A DNA stretch of 54,876 bases from Streptomyces sp. NRRL B-24484 (GCF_000717715.1 NZ_JOAI01000059.1:1-54876), one strand, 5' to 3'; positions 7,340 to 17,148 are shown, numbered from the stretch's first letter. Notes: a model not told the origin generated them from the letters alone. Program-made: numbers and translations.

Positions 7340-10315
7340 GTGTCCACTCCAGAGGTCTCGGCCCGCGAAGCCGACGTGCTCGCCCTGCTCGGCGAGCACC
7401 TCAGCAACGCGGAGATCGCCGCGCGGCTGTTCATCTCCGTCCGCACGGTCGAGTCGCACGTCTCCTCGCTGCTGCGCAAGTTGGGGTTGCCGGACCGGCG
7501 GGCGCTCTCCCGCCGGGCGGCCGGGAGCGCCCGCTCCGAGCGGTCGCGTCCCGGGCCCGCGCTCCCCGCACCGCTGACGGCGTTCGTCGGGCGGGTGCGG
7601 GAGCGTGCGGAGTTGGCCGAGGCGGTGAGGCTGCACCGGCAGGTCACGGCGGTCGGTCCGGGCGGGGTGGGCAAGACGCGGCTCGCGCTGGCCGTGGCGT
7701 CGGACGTGGCGTCGGACGCGGCCGCGGGCGGAGCCGACGAATTCGCGGACGGCGTCCGGTTCGTCGACCTCGTCCCCGTCACCGACCCGGACCGGGTCGG
7801 CGCGGCGGTGGCGGCGGCGACCGGCGTGGCCGAGCAGCCCGGACGCAGCCTCGACGAGGCGGTCCTGGACGCGCTGGCGGCCCGCCGGGTGCTGCTGGTG
7901 CTCGACAACTGCGAGCAGGTGCTCGGGGGCGTCGGCCCGTTCCTGGAACGGCTGCTGGCGGCCTGCCCCGGGGTGCGGGTACTGGCGACGAGCCGGGCCC
8001 GCCTCGTGGTGCCGTTCGAGCGGGTCTTCCCCGTCGCGCCGCTGTCGACGGCCGGTGGCGCCGGGTCGGAGGCCGTGACCCTCTTCCTGGAGCGGGCTGC
8101 GGCGGTCGGGCAGCGGCCGGATCCGGGGGTGTGCGACCGGGTTGCGGACATCTGCGAACGGCTCGACGGCATGGCGCTGGCGATCGAACTGGCCGCGGCC
8201 CGCTGGCCCGCCCTCGGACCGGACGGGCTCGCCGCCGGCCTCGGCGACCAGCTGCGGATCCTGGCCGGCGGGCCGCGCGCCCACGACCGTCACCGCTCGG
8301 TCCGGGCCGCGCTGGACTGGAGCCACGAGCTGCTGGAGCCGCAGGACCGCGCCCTGCTGCGGCGGGTCTCGGTCTTCGCCGGGCCGTTCACCGCCGAAGC
8401 GGCCGCCGAGGTCGCCGGCTTCGAGCCGCCGGACCGGTCCGCGGTCGCCGACGGCCTCGGCAGGCTCGCGGAGCAGAGCCTGCTCACCGTGACGCCGTCC
8501 CCGTCCGGCACCCGGTACCGGGCCCTGGAGACCATCCGTCAGTACGGCACCGAACGGCTCGCGGACGCCGGCGAGTCGGCCGAGGCCGAGGCCCGCCACC
8601 TGCGCTGGTGCACGGCCGTCGCGGTCGCCCTGCCGCCGCCCGACCACCCAGATCTGCGCACCCGCTTCGACGCGGTGGCCGCCGACCTCCGGGCAGCCGT
8701 GGCCCGGGCCTCCGCAGACCGAGCAGCGGCGAACCGAGCAGCCGTGGACCGAGCAGTCGCGAACCGGCCCGCCGCGGACCGTCCGGACCTGCGGAGGGAG
8801 GCCCACCGGCTCGCCCTCGCGATGGCCGCACCCACCTTCCACTGCAACCTGCTCGGCGAGGCCCAGCACTGCTACGAGCAGGCCGCCGCACTCGCCGGTG
8901 ACCTCGCCGGTGACCTCGCCGGTGACCTCGGTGGTGACCTCGCGGGTGACCTCGGTGGTGCGCCCGGCGCCGCCGAACTGCGGCACGCCGCCGGGGTGGC
9001 CGGCTGCCGCCGGAACGGCGACGACCTGTTCCGCCTCCACCGCGCGGCGGCGGAGGCCGCCCGCCGCGCGGTGGACACCACCGGGGCCGCCCGCGACCTG
9101 GCGACCGCCGCCACCGTCGCCCACCGCTTCTCCAGCGCCTTCACACAGCTGCCGCCGGCGGCCGAGGTGGCGGAGCTGCTCGCCACCGCACGCGCTCTCG
9201 CCGGCGACGACCCGGACGCGGCGGCGGCCGTCGCGCTGGCCGAGGCGGCGGTGCTGGCGGACGCGTACGGGTCCGTCCAGGGCGCCGCCGAGAACACCGC
9301 ACAGGAGACGGTGGCGCTGGCCGAGCACGCGGTCGCGCTGGCCCGGCGGACGGGCGACCCGGTCGCCGAGTCCGCGGCCCTCGACGCGCTCTCCGGCGCA
9401 CGGAGCTGGGCCGGCGAGTCCGCCGCCGCGGCGGAGGCCGCCCGGCGGCGGACGGTCGTGCTGGCCACCGCGCCGCACACCCCGGCCGCCACCCATGAGC
9501 TGGTCGACGCCCTGGCGATGGCCGCCGGAACGGCCCTCGGCACCGGCGAACTGCCGCAGGCCCGCCGCCTGGCCCGGCAGCTCGCGGAGCACCCGCTGCT
9601 GGCCGAGGTCGGCCACCACGCCACGTCCTGGCTGCTGGTCGCGGACGCTCTCGCGGGCCGCGGCACGGAGGTGCTCGCCGGCAGTGCGGCCTTCCGCGAC
9701 GCCTGGGAACGCGGCGGCCGCCCGCGGTCGTTCTCGCTCGGCCCGGCCGCCGCAGCGGTGGCCATGGTCCACGGGCTGCGCGGCGACCACGGCGCCCGCG
9801 CCGACTGGCTCGCGGTGGTCGACCGGGCGGGCACCGCACCGGAGCACCGCCACGGCTACGGCGCGGTCTTCGACGCGACGGTCCTGCTCCACCACGGCGA
9901 CGCGGAGGCGGCCGCGGACCGGCTCGCGCCGGAGCCCGAGGAGGTCTGGAAGTGGGTCTCCTGGGTCTGGCTGCACTGGTACGCGGCGCTCCGGGCCGAG
10001 GCGGCCGTCCTCGCCGGGTACCCCGCCGCCGCGCACCGCATTGCCGCCGCCCGTGCCCTGGTCACCGGGAACCCGGTCGCCGCCGCCCAGCTCGACCGGG
10101 CCCAGGCCCTCCTCGACGGCGACCTGCCGCGCCTGCTCGCCACCGCGGACGCCTTCACCGCCGCCGGCGCGCCCTACCAGTCCGCCCGCACCCTCCTCCT
10201 CGCCGGCACCCCCCACACCGAGGACGCCACCGCCACCCTCACCACCCTCGGCCTCACCCCAGTCCCGCTCCCGGCCCCCACCCGTACCCCCCCGCACACC
10301 GTCCGTAGCGCCTGA
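7340..10315 (+). CDS. Large ATPase transcriptional regulator with N-terminal LuxR HTH
   Basis: About 991 residues. Residues 3-60 form a LuxR/GerE helix-turn-helix ([20 protein letters not shown], then [20 protein letters not shown]). A STAND-like ATPase follows with Walker A GPGGVGKT (about 106-113) and Walker [12 protein letters not shown] (about 184-194). The C-terminal 600 residues are Ala/Leu-rich helical repeats of the TPR type. The order is reversed from classical LAL regulators, whose HTH is C-terminal. Two coding repeats interrupt the helical part: 15-nt units near 8717-8782 ([14 protein letters not shown]) and six 12-nt units at 8891-8962 (LAGD/LGGD). Start GTG 7340 is chosen from the adjacent -10 box. 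Its targets are unknown. Confidence 0.85.
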   Translation: MSTPEVSAREADVLALLGEHLSNAEIAARLFISVRTVESHVSSLLRKLGLPDRRALSRRAAGSARSERSRPGPALPAPLTAFVGRVRERAELAEAVRLHRQVTAVGPGGVGKTRLALAVASDVASDAAAGGADEFADGVRFVDLVPVTDPDRVGAAVAAATGVAEQPGRSLDEAVLDALAARRVLLVLDNCEQVLGGVGPFLERLLAACPGVRVLATSRARLVVPFERVFPVAPLSTAGGAGSEAVTLFLERAAAVGQRPDPGVCDRVADICERLDGMALAIELAAARWPALGPDGLAAGLGDQLRILAGGPRAHDRHRSVRAALDWSHELLEPQDRALLRRVSVFAGPFTAEAAAEVAGFEPPDRSAVADGLGRLAEQSLLTVTPSPSGTRYRALETIRQYGTERLADAGESAEAEARHLRWCTAVAVALPPPDHPDLRTRFDAVAADLRAAVARASADRAAANRAAVDRAVANRPAADRPDLRREAHRLALAMAAPTFHCNLLGEAQHCYEQAAALAGDLAGDLAGDLGGDLAGDLGGAPGAAELRHAAGVAGCRRNGDDLFRLHRAAAEAARRAVDTTGAARDLATAATVAHRFSSAFTQLPPAAEVAELLATARALAGDDPDAAAAVALAEAAVLADAYGSVQGAAENTAQETVALAEHAVALARRTGDPVAESAALDALSGARSWAGESAAAAEAARRRTVVLATAPHTPAATHELVDALAMAAGTALGTGELPQARRLARQLAEHPLLAEVGHHATSWLLVADALAGRGTEVLAGSAAFRDAWERGGRPRSFSLGPAAAAVAMVHGLRGDHGARADWLAVVDRAGTAPEHRHGYGAVFDATVLLHHGDAEAAADRLAPEPEEVWKWVSWVWLHWYAALRAEAAVLAGYPAAAHRIAAARALVTGNPVAAAQLDRAQALLDGDLPRLLATADAFTAAGAPYQSARTLLLAGTPHTEDATATLTTLGLTPVPLPAPTRTPPHTVRSA
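8891..8962 (+). repeat. In-frame 12-nt tandem repeat, six units
   Basis: Six copies of CTCGCCGGTGAC or close variants encode LAGD/LGGD tetrapeptides inside the ATPase regulator. The first three copies are identical, suggesting recent expansion. Confidence 0.9.
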
Positions 10316-10456
10316 GCCTGCGCGCCACCGTCCCCGTGCTCGGGGCCGTCCGACCTGCGGTGTGGTGGCCCCCGTCCCGTCCGGTCGCCGTGGGGGTGGG
10401 GCGGTGGTTCGATGCAACGGAGTGGGGGTGCAGGGGAGCCGTCCGAGGAGAAGGCG

Positions 10457-11725
10457 GTGGCGGCGGTGGACGAGGCCGGGGTCGGCCGGGTGGTCGGCGA
10501 GTTCCTGGAGATGTCGCACAGCGTGGGTCCGCGCGACATCGCCGGCCTGGTCGACGACACGGCCCGGGCACTGGGGATGGCGGGCGCCTCCGTCTACCTG
10601 GCCGATGTCCAGCAGGTGCGGCTGATGCCGCTGCCGGACGACCGCCCGCACGGGGCCGGTGCCGACGAGCCGGGCATCGCCGTGGAGGGCACCCTGGCCG
10701 GCTGGGCGTACCGCACGATGAAGCCGCGGACGGCGTCCGCCGACGGCCGGGCCGAGCTGTGGCTGCCGCTGGTCGACGGGGTGGAGCGGATCGGCGTGCT
10801 GCGGGTGGCCACGGCGTCCGCCGACCCCGCGGCGCAGGACGCGGCACAGGACGCGGCACAGGACGCGGCACAGGACACGGCGCAGGACGCGGTGCAGGAG
10901 CGGTGCCGCACACTCGCCTCGCTGACGGCACTGGTGGTGATCTCGAAGGCGGCGTTCAGCGACGTGATGGCGGAGGCGGTCCGGAGTCGTCCGATGACCC
11001 TGCAGGCCGAGCTGGCCTGGGCGTTCATGCCGCCGCGGACCCTGGGCACCCGCAACGTGACCTCGTCCGCGGCGCTGGAGCCCGCCTACGAGATCGGCGG
11101 CGACGCCTTCGACCACAGCCTGTTGCGGGACCGGCTCCACCTGACGGTGGTCGACGCGATGGGCCACGACCTGGCGGCGGGCGGTGCGTCCGCGGTGGCG
11201 GTGGCGGGCTGCCGGTCCACCCGGCGGGCGGGCGGCGGGCTGGCGGACATCGCGGCGGCGGTGGACGGGGCGCTGGCCCGCTGGATCCCGGACCGGCTGC
11301 TGACCGCGGTCTTCGCCGACCTCGACACCCGGACGGGCCGCCTCACCTGGGTGAACTTCGGCCATCCGCCCCCGCTGCTGATCCGCCGTCAGCACGTGGT
11401 GCCCGGGGCGCTGGAACGCCCGGCCCAGCTGCCGCTGGGACTCGGCAAGGGCTATCCGCGCGGCGAGGCCGCCGTGCACCACGCGCAGCTGGAGCCGGGC
11501 GACCGCATCCTCATCCACACCGACGGGGTGACCGAGGCGAGGTCGGTGGCCGGCGACCTGTTCGGCGAGGAGCGGCTGGTCGACCTGGTGGTCCGCTCCG
11601 CCGCGGCCGGCGAACCGGCGCCCGAGGCGCTGCGGCGGCTGATCCTCGCCCTGCTGGAGCACCAGGACCACCGCCTGATCGACGACGCGACGATCGTGCT
11701 CGCCGAGTGGCACCCCCGCGGCTGA
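10457..11725 (+). CDS. SpoIIE-type PP2C phosphatase with GAF-like sensor
   Basis: 422 residues. A GAF-like domain (about 20-165) precedes a PPM/SpoIIE phosphatase domain with YEIGGDAFDHS, VVDAMGHDLAAGGAS, FADLDTRTGRLTWVNFGHPPP, IHTDGVTEAR and DDATIVLAEW, so the metal-binding aspartates are kept. There is no HATPase domain. GTG 10457 is preferred because AGGAG lies 6 nt upstream and the codons between it and the earlier ATG 10412 are poorly GC-biased. A six-unit 12-nt repeat (AAQD) sits at the GAF/linker boundary. It lies just upstream of FHA and kinase genes on the same strand, so it may reverse their phosphorylation or act on anti-sigma antagonists. Confidence 0.88.
   Translation: MAAVDEAGVGRVVGEFLEMSHSVGPRDIAGLVDDTARALGMAGASVYLADVQQVRLMPLPDDRPHGAGADEPGIAVEGTLAGWAYRTMKPRTASADGRAELWLPLVDGVERIGVLRVATASADPAAQDAAQDAAQDAAQDTAQDAVQERCRTLASLTALVVISKAAFSDVMAEAVRSRPMTLQAELAWAFMPPRTLGTRNVTSSAALEPAYEIGGDAFDHSLLRDRLHLTVVDAMGHDLAAGGASAVAVAGCRSTRRAGGGLADIAAAVDGALARWIPDRLLTAVFADLDTRTGRLTWVNFGHPPPLLIRRQHVVPGALERPAQLPLGLGKGYPRGEAAVHHAQLEPGDRILIHTDGVTEARSVAGDLFGEERLVDLVVRSAAAGEPAPEALRRLILALLEHQDHRLIDDATIVLAEWHPRG
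10829..10900 (+). repeat. In-frame 12-nt tandem repeat, six units
   Basis: Six units of GCGGCACAGGAC or variants encode AAQD x4, TAQD and AVQE in the phosphatase; three consecutive units are identical. Unit length and copy number match the unrelated repeat at 8891-8962. Confidence 0.9.
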
Positions 11726-11904
11726 ACGCCGCACACGGCGGCAGGTCTCCGCGGCAGGTCTCCGCAACGGCCGACGCATCGCACACGCAGCATGCCTTTT
11801 CTGGAACACTGAGTGACGCGACCGGTACGCAAGGTGCGTCTCCGGGGCTCCGCCGTGCCGTGCGCGGGTCCGCCGGCGGAGCGGCGATTCGCCGAGGGGG
11901 CGTG

Positions 11905-12669
11905 ATGGAGACCGTCATCGTGCAGCTGCCGGACACCGGCGCGGGTCCGCCGGCCGAGCCGCGGCTGCTGCGGATGGGCCCGGACGACAGTGCGGACTTC
12001 GGCCGCGGCGCACCGGACCGGCCGGCCGCGATCCCGCTGACCGACCAGGGCGTCTCGCGCCGGGCCGGCGAGCTCACGGCGGCCGCCGACTACTGGCGGC
12101 TGTCGAACTTCAGCCGGTCGGCGACGTACGTGGTGGAGAACCTGGAGGGTGCGGGGGAGCACCTCAAGGTGGCGCCGGGGCGACTGGGTGCGCCGGTGCC
12201 CTTCGAGTTCTCCCGGGTGGTGCTGCCCTCGCTGGGCGGCGGCTGCCACTTCAAGGTCTTCGCACCGCAACACGCCTACCTGGACCGGGTGCAGGCGGGC
12301 CCGCCGGGCGAGCACACCGTCAGCCCCTTCGCGCTGGACAGCACGGCGAAGTACTTCCTGGTGCTGGTGGCGCTGTGCGAGCCGCGGCTGCGCGGCACCT
12401 CGGCGGCCGTGCCCGGGGTCGGCGACGTGGTGGAGCGGCTGCGCGGCGGCCCGGGCGGCGGGCCGACCCGGTCCGCGGTGAACTACCACATCGACTACCT
12501 GGCGGAGTCCAAACTCCGCCTGCGGCCCGCGGGTCCGGACGACGGGGCGGCGCCGCTGCGCAAGCGCGAGGAGCTGGTCGGTCTGGCGCTCCGCTTCGAC
12601 CTGGTGCGCGAGGAGCACCTGGCGCTGTTGCCCGGGCGGCGGGTGCGCCGCCCGGCGGGGGCCGGGTGA
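11905..12669 (+). CDS. FHA-like domain protein, kinase partner
   Basis: 254 residues. The first 110 resemble an FHA domain by its spaced motifs: FGRGAPDRPAAIPL, GVSRRAGEL, YWRLSNFSRSATYVVEN and a late EHLKVAPGRL. These correspond to the usual G-R, S-R, W and N-S/G elements that read phosphothreonine. The C-terminal half (RSAVNYHIDYLAESKLRL) looks like a winged helix. ATG 11905 follows GAGGGGG; the overlapping GTG 11902 sits too close to it. The next gene begins 7 bp after the stop, so the kinase is very likely co-translated. Inferred role: phosphopeptide adaptor for that kinase. Confidence 0.75.
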   Translation: METVIVQLPDTGAGPPAEPRLLRMGPDDSADFGRGAPDRPAAIPLTDQGVSRRAGELTAAADYWRLSNFSRSATYVVENLEGAGEHLKVAPGRLGAPVPFEFSRVVLPSLGGGCHFKVFAPQHAYLDRVQAGPPGEHTVSPFALDSTAKYFLVLVALCEPRLRGTSAAVPGVGDVVERLRGGPGGGPTRSAVNYHIDYLAESKLRLRPAGPDDGAAPLRKREELVGLALRFDLVREEHLALLPGRRVRRPAGAG

Positions 12670-12676
12670 GCCGGCG

Positions 12677-14215
12677 GTGAGCACGGGGTTCCCGGACGGG
12701 CCCGGGCCCGAGGTGCCGCCCGGCTACCGGGTGGCCGGGCACCGGATCACCGGTCCGATCGGTGCGGGCGGTTGGGGCGTGGTCTACGCGGCGGTGCGGC
12801 GGCGGGACGGCGCGCCGGCGGCGGTGAAGGTCCTGCCGGCCGCCCGGCTCGCCCCCGGCCAGTTCCGTCAGGCACTCGAACTGGCCCGGCGCGAGGCGGA
12901 GTTCAGCACCCGGCTGGCACACCCGCGGCTGATCAGGACGTACGCCACCGCGGTGCTCCACGACCCGGGCCGGCCGGGTCTGGACGGTGCCGTGGTGCTG
13001 GTGATGGAGCGCGCGGAGCGGAGCCTCGCGGACCTGCTCGCCGCCGACCGGGCGGTGCCGCCGGCCGAGGCCGCCCGGCTGCTCGCCGAGGTCTGCGAGG
13101 GCCTGGCCCACATGCACGGGCACGGCTGGGTGCACGGCGACCTCAAACCGGCGAACGTGCTGCTGATGGCCGACGGCTCGGTGCGCCTCGCGGACTTCGG
13201 GCTGACCGCCGAACTGGACGGCACCCATGCCTACGTCCCGCCGCTCGGCTCGCTCGACCACGTGCCGCCGGAGTGGTGGTCCGAGCGGAGCGGTGTGCGC
13301 GGGGTGGCGCTGCGGCCCAGCGCGGACGTCTGGGCGTTCGGGGTGCTCGCGCACCAGGTGTTCGCGGCCGGCACCCACCCCTTTCCGGGCGCGGCGGCCA
13401 GGGCGCGGGCGCTGGCCGCGCAGTCGTACGCCCGCGGCCGGGAGCGGCTGCGGCTGGACGAGCGGGTGCCGGGGGAGTGGCGGGCGCTGATCGCGGACTG
13501 CCTGGCCGCGGACCGCGCGGCGCGACCGGCGGACGCGACGGCCCTGGCCGCCCGCCTGCCGGCCCCGGTGCCCCCGGCACGTCGGGAACGGCGCGGAGTT
13601 CCGGCGGTGGCCGCCGCCGCGGTGGCGGCCCTGGCCTGTGCGGCGGCGGTGGCCGTGGCGGTGTTCCCCGGCCCGTCCGACGGCTCCGGCCCCGCCGGCA
13701 GCCCGCCGGGCGTTCCCGCGGTGAGCCCGTCCGGTGCCGTGCCAGGTGCCCTGCCCGGTGCGCTGCCGGCGGACGCGGACGTGCCCGCCGCACTGCGCGA
13801 GCCGATCACCCGGGCCGCACGGCGCTGCCCGGAGCCGGAGGTGACCCCGGTGCTGCTGGCCGCGATGCTGAAGGCCGAGAGCGGCTTCGACCCGCAGGCC
13901 GCCCGGCCGGAGACGGGGGAGTACGGCATCGCGATGTGGACGCCGGCCGTGTTCAACGCCTGGGCTCAGGACGGCGACCTCGACGGCCGCAAGGACTACA
14001 TGTCGCCGCCGGACGCCATCATCTCGATGGGGTCGTACGTCTGCTGGCTGGCCCAGCAGTTCAAGCGCCGCGGGCTGACGGACGACCTCCCGGGGCTGCT
14101 GGCGGCGGGCTACCGCACCAGCGACAAGACGGTCGCCGAGGCCCGCGGCGTGCCCGAGCGGGTCCGGCCGCACGTGGCGAGGGTCGAGCAGTACCTCGCC
14201 GAGTACGGCCGGTGA
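12677..14215 (+). CDS. Ser/Thr kinase fused to an extracytoplasmic lytic-transglycosylase-like domain
   Basis: About 512 residues. A kinase domain (about 15-285) has IGAGGWGVVYAA, AVKVL, HGDLKPANVLL (about 153) and DFGLTAE. A membrane span (about 305-328) and a Ser/Pro/Gly linker follow. The C-terminal 140 residues resemble SLT lysozyme-like domains: LLAAMLKAESGFDPQAA with candidate catalytic Glu about 401, then GEYGIAMWTP in place of GAxGLMQ, and a late ...YLAEYGR. This places a peptidoglycan-cleaving or -binding module outside a cytoplasmic kinase. The GTG start lies 7 bp after the FHA gene. The SLT assignment is by motif only; the domain could bind rather than cut. Confidence 0.85.
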   Translation: MSTGFPDGPGPEVPPGYRVAGHRITGPIGAGGWGVVYAAVRRRDGAPAAVKVLPAARLAPGQFRQALELARREAEFSTRLAHPRLIRTYATAVLHDPGRPGLDGAVVLVMERAERSLADLLAADRAVPPAEAARLLAEVCEGLAHMHGHGWVHGDLKPANVLLMADGSVRLADFGLTAELDGTHAYVPPLGSLDHVPPEWWSERSGVRGVALRPSADVWAFGVLAHQVFAAGTHPFPGAAARARALAAQSYARGRERLRLDERVPGEWRALIADCLAADRAARPADATALAARLPAPVPPARRERRGVPAVAAAAVAALACAAAVAVAVFPGPSDGSGPAGSPPGVPAVSPSGAVPGALPGALPADADVPAALREPITRAARRCPEPEVTPVLLAAMLKAESGFDPQAARPETGEYGIAMWTPAVFNAWAQDGDLDGRKDYMSPPDAIISMGSYVCWLAQQFKRRGLTDDLPGLLAAGYRTSDKTVAEARGVPERVRPHVARVEQYLAEYGR

Positions 14216-14262
14216 GCCCGCCCGGGCCCGGTGGGTGACGTCCGATCAGGGGCGGTGACCCG

Positions 14263-14634
14263 TCAGCAGCCGGGCAGGCCGGGCACCGGCTGGTCGTTGT
14301 CGCCGCCGGAGAGGTAGACGACGTTCACCCAGACGCCCTTGTTGCCGCTGTCGTCGTCGGTCTTGGCCCACCAGTGGTTGCGGTAGGGGCCGTCGACGAC
14401 CTCGCTGCCGACGGCCTGGCAGTAGAAGTAGTTGGTGCCCGCGTTGAGGGTGCCGGCGCGCACGTTGCCGGCGAAGTAGGACGGTGCGGTCTTCCAGACG
14501 TTGCAGTTGTACTTGCCTCCGCCGATGCCGTAGCAGCCGCTCGCGGCCTCGGCGGTGGCCGGGACGAGGCCCGTCAGGGCGAGGCCGACGGCGGCTGCGG
14601 CTCCGGCGAGGGCGAGCTTGCGCACAGCGAACAT
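14263..14634 (-). CDS. Small secreted protein, possible SH3-like fold
   Basis: 123 residues with a clear signal peptide (MFAVRKLALAGAAAAVGLAL, cleavage near AEA-AS). The mature part of about 90 residues has four cysteines (CYGIGGGKYNC, FYCQAVG, terminal GC) and a WWAKTDDDSGNKGVWVNVVY stretch typical of bacterial SH3-like repeats. ATG 14634 follows AGGAG; the longer upstream frame was rejected because it adds no signal and overlaps the ribosome-binding site. Likely extracellular and disulfide-bonded; function unknown. Confidence 0.8.
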   Translation of the reverse strand: MFAVRKLALAGAAAAVGLALTGLVPATAEAASGCYGIGGGKYNCNVWKTAPSYFAGNVRAGTLNAGTNYFYCQAVGSEVVDGPYRNHWWAKTDDDSGNKGVWVNVVYLSGGDNDQPVPGLPGC

Positions 14635-14798
14635 GGAACGCTCCTTGCGTCGTGGGAGAGGGACCGACTGCGGGTCCCGACCGGTGGGCGGCCCGGTGGC
14701 CGCCCCCGTCTGACTCCAGGAAAGCCGAGCCGCGGTCTGCCCGGTACCTGACATCTGTCAGGGCGTCGGCCGCGGACCCGTGGTCGCGAACCGCCCCC

Positions 14799-14853
14799 TT
14801 TTCGTCGCGTTGACGACAACCGCCTCCGCCGGTTATCGTCATATCGACGAAAA
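14799..14853 (+). promoter_or_regulatory. Promoter with twin operators (TCGTC-N5-GACGA) for the SPFH gene
   Basis: TTGACG (14810-14815) and TATCGT (14834-14839) form a promoter with an 18-bp spacer. Two copies of TCGTC-N5-GACGA lie at 14802-14816 and 14836-14850, one over each promoter element and 34 bp apart. The whole region is also an imperfect 23-bp inverted repeat (14799-14821 with 14831-14853, 19 of 23 matching). This is the arrangement expected for a dimeric repressor binding cooperatively; no regulator gene is adjacent. Confidence 0.65.
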
Positions 14854-14873
14854 CAATTCGGGAGGGAATCACC

Positions 14874-15923
14874 ATGGCCGACATCACCAGGCGACTCGGG
14901 TTCCGGCACCTGCGGGCCGCGCCCACCGCCCACGTCCGCCACCTGCGCGGCGGCCGGCCCGTCCACGAGGGTGCCGGCCTCGCCTTCTGGTTCCGCCCGC
15001 TCACCGCGGCCATCTCCGAAGTCCCGGTCGAGGACCGGGAACTGGCGATGCTCTTCCACGCCAGGACGGCCGACTTCCAGGACCTCGCGGTGCAGGCCAC
15101 GGTGACCTACCGGATCACCGATCCGGCCGTGGCCGCCGAACGCCTCGACTTCGGCATCGACCCGGACACCGGCACCTGGCGTGCCGAACCGCTCGAACAG
15201 ATCGGCACCCTGCTCACCGAGACCGCCCAGCAGCACGCCCTCGAACTCGTCGCCCGCACCCCGCTGGCCGACACGCTCGCCGACGGCATCACCGCCGTCC
15301 GCCGCCGCATCGCCGAGGGCCTCGCCGGCGAGGCGCGGCTCGTCGAGATCGGCCTCGCCGTGATCGCCGTCCGCGTCACCGCACTCCGGCCCGAGGCCGA
15401 GACCGAGCGGGCGCTGCGCACCCCCGCCCGCGAACTGGTCCAGCAGGAGGCCGACCGGGCCACCTACGAGCGCCGCGCCCTCGCCGTCGAGCGCGAGCGC
15501 GCCATCGCCGAGAACGAGATGGCCAACCGGATCGAACTCGCCCGTCGTGAGGAGGAGTTGGTCGCCCAGGAGGGCGCCAACGCGCGCCGCCGCGCCGAAC
15601 AGGACGCCGAGGCGGACGCCGTCCGCGCCACGGCCGAATCGGCCCGCCGCACCCGCCTCGCCGCCGCCGAGGCCGAGGCCGACCGGCTCACCGCAGCGGC
15701 CCGCGCCGAGGCCGAACGCGCCCTCGGCGAGGCCAAGGCCGCCGCCGAGAAGGCCTGGCTCGCCGCCCACCAGGAGGCGGGCCCCGAGGTGCTGCGCGCC
15801 CTCGCCGTGATCCGCCTCGCCGAGCACCTGCCGCGGATCGACAGCGTCACCCTCACCCCGGACGTCCTCACCGGCCTGCTCGGCCGCCTCGGCGTCGGCG
15901 GCGGCGACGGTGGTGCCCGATGA
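14874..15923 (+). CDS. SPFH/Band 7 (prohibitin-like) domain protein
   Basis: 349 residues. The Band 7 core spans about 20-180 ([20 protein letters not shown]). A long Glu/Arg/Ala-rich coiled coil follows (about 175-300), then a conserved tail [20 protein letters not shown]. Unlike classical SPFH proteins there is no N-terminal membrane span, so it may form soluble or peripherally attached oligomeric rings. ATG 14874 follows GGGAGGGAATCACC. Its stop overlaps the start of the NAD-kinase-like gene by 4 bp (ATGA), so the two are translationally coupled behind the twin-operator promoter. Confidence 0.88.
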   Translation: MADITRRLGFRHLRAAPTAHVRHLRGGRPVHEGAGLAFWFRPLTAAISEVPVEDRELAMLFHARTADFQDLAVQATVTYRITDPAVAAERLDFGIDPDTGTWRAEPLEQIGTLLTETAQQHALELVARTPLADTLADGITAVRRRIAEGLAGEARLVEIGLAVIAVRVTALRPEAETERALRTPARELVQQEADRATYERRALAVERERAIAENEMANRIELARREEELVAQEGANARRRAEQDAEADAVRATAESARRTRLAAAEAEADRLTAAARAEAERALGEAKAAAEKAWLAAHQEAGPEVLRALAVIRLAEHLPRIDSVTLTPDVLTGLLGRLGVGGGDGGAR

Positions 15924-16819
15924 CCCTCGCCCCGCGGGTGGTGCTCGTCCACCGCCGCACCGAGTACGAGGAGTTGCTCGCCCGGCACGGCTCCCGCGGC
16001 CAGGCCGCGTTCTTCCTCGACTCCCGCGGCCGCTCGCTCGCCGAGGCCGAGGAGCGCCACGACCGCGCCCGTGCCGCGCTCGCCGCCGTCACCGCCGCCG
16101 TCCCCGGCGACTGGCGGCGCACCAGGGTGGAACGCGCCGATCTCGACCGCTTCCTGTTCGCCCCGGAGGACCTGGTGGTCGTGGTCGGCCAGGACGGTCT
16201 GGTCGCCAACGCCGCCAAGTACCTGGCCGGACAGCCCGTCATCGGCATCGACACCGACCCGGGCCGCAACCCGGGCGTGCTCGTCCGGCACCGGCCCGCG
16301 GACGCCGCCGAACTGCTGCGCGCCGCGGCCGGACCGGGCGCCGACGCCCTCCTGGAGGAGCGCACCATGGTCGAGGCGGTGGCCGACGACACCCAGCGAC
16401 TCCTCGCCCTGAACGAGGTCTACCTCGGCCAGAGTGGCCACCAGACCGCCCGGTACCGGCTCACCTCGCCCGGCGCCGCCGCCGAGGCACAGGCCTCCTC
16501 CGGCATCCTCGTCGGCACCGGGACGGGCGCGACCGGCTGGTGCCGCTCCGCCTGGCTGGAACGCCGCTCGGCACTGCGGCTGCCCGAGCCGACGGGCGCC
16601 GCCGTCGCCTGGTTCGTCCGGGAGGCCTGGCCCTCCCCGGCCACCGGCACCGACCAGGTCCAGGGCCTGCTGGCCGGCGGCGAACGCCTGGAGGTCGTCG
16701 TCGAGTCCGACCGCCTCGTGGTCTTCGGCGACGGCGTCGAGTCCGACGCCCTCCACCTCTCCTGGGGCCAGCGCCTGACGGTCGGTGTCGCCTCCCGGCG
16801 CCTGCGCCTCCTCGCCTGA
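15920..16819 (+). CDS. NAD kinase-like protein
   Basis: 299 residues with the NAD-kinase fold signature. [17 protein letters not shown] (about 88-104) corresponds to the GGDG motif but carries Gln at the second glycine. PVIGIDTDP follows, then LNEVYLGQ at the NE/D position (about 163) and [13 protein letters not shown] (about 198-210). True NAD kinases phosphorylate NAD at the 2'-OH. The GQDG change and the divergent NE/D region suggest altered substrate or lost catalysis. It overlaps the SPFH gene by 4 bp. Confidence 0.78.
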   Translation: MTLAPRVVLVHRRTEYEELLARHGSRGQAAFFLDSRGRSLAEAEERHDRARAALAAVTAAVPGDWRRTRVERADLDRFLFAPEDLVVVVGQDGLVANAAKYLAGQPVIGIDTDPGRNPGVLVRHRPADAAELLRAAAGPGADALLEERTMVEAVADDTQRLLALNEVYLGQSGHQTARYRLTSPGAAAEAQASSGILVGTGTGATGWCRSAWLERRSALRLPEPTGAAVAWFVREAWPSPATGTDQVQGLLAGGERLEVVVESDRLVVFGDGVESDALHLSWGQRLTVGVASRRLRLLA

Positions 16820-16880
16820 CACCCCGCCGCGGTCGCGTCCCCGGCCACGGGTGAACGGTCCGCCGCCACCTGTCCCGGGT

Positions 16881-16902
16881 CGGCACCGGGCAGCCGGTGC
16901 CG
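16881..16902 (+). terminator. Hairpin terminator after the SPFH/NAD-kinase-like operon
   Basis: A perfect 9-bp stem with a 4-nt loop (CGGCACCGG-GCAG-CCGGTGCCG), 61 bp after the stop and followed by TGTTCG. The rest of the gap up to 17148 holds no gene I can support. Confidence 0.6.
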
Positions 16903-17148
16903 TGTTCGAGCGTCTGCGTCCCGCCGGTCCGCGCAGTACCCGACCGGCCGGTCCGGGCGGTTCTGTCCGCAGGCCCGGGCGGTTCGGCGGGGGGACGGGC
17001 GGAGGGGCGTGCGATGTCCGGGCGGTGCGCTCCCGCGAGCCCCCGGGCGACCCTGCGCGACGGGCCGCTCCCGGCGCGTCGCGGGGCGCGGCTCTGCCAC
17101 AGTGGCCGGGGCTCGGTGGGAGCCCGCCCACCGACAGGAAGGCGTCAC

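Noticed and set aside
7142..11809. Very long minus-strand open frame (over 1,500 codons) opposite the regulator and phosphatase
   Set aside because: It lies antisense to two genes with clear domains; long antisense frames are expected in GC-rich DNA, and its translation is Arg/Gly/Val low complexity.
11803..11831. Possible ECF sigma promoter (GGAAC-N17-like) before the FHA gene
   Set aside because: No convincing -10 element at the right distance.
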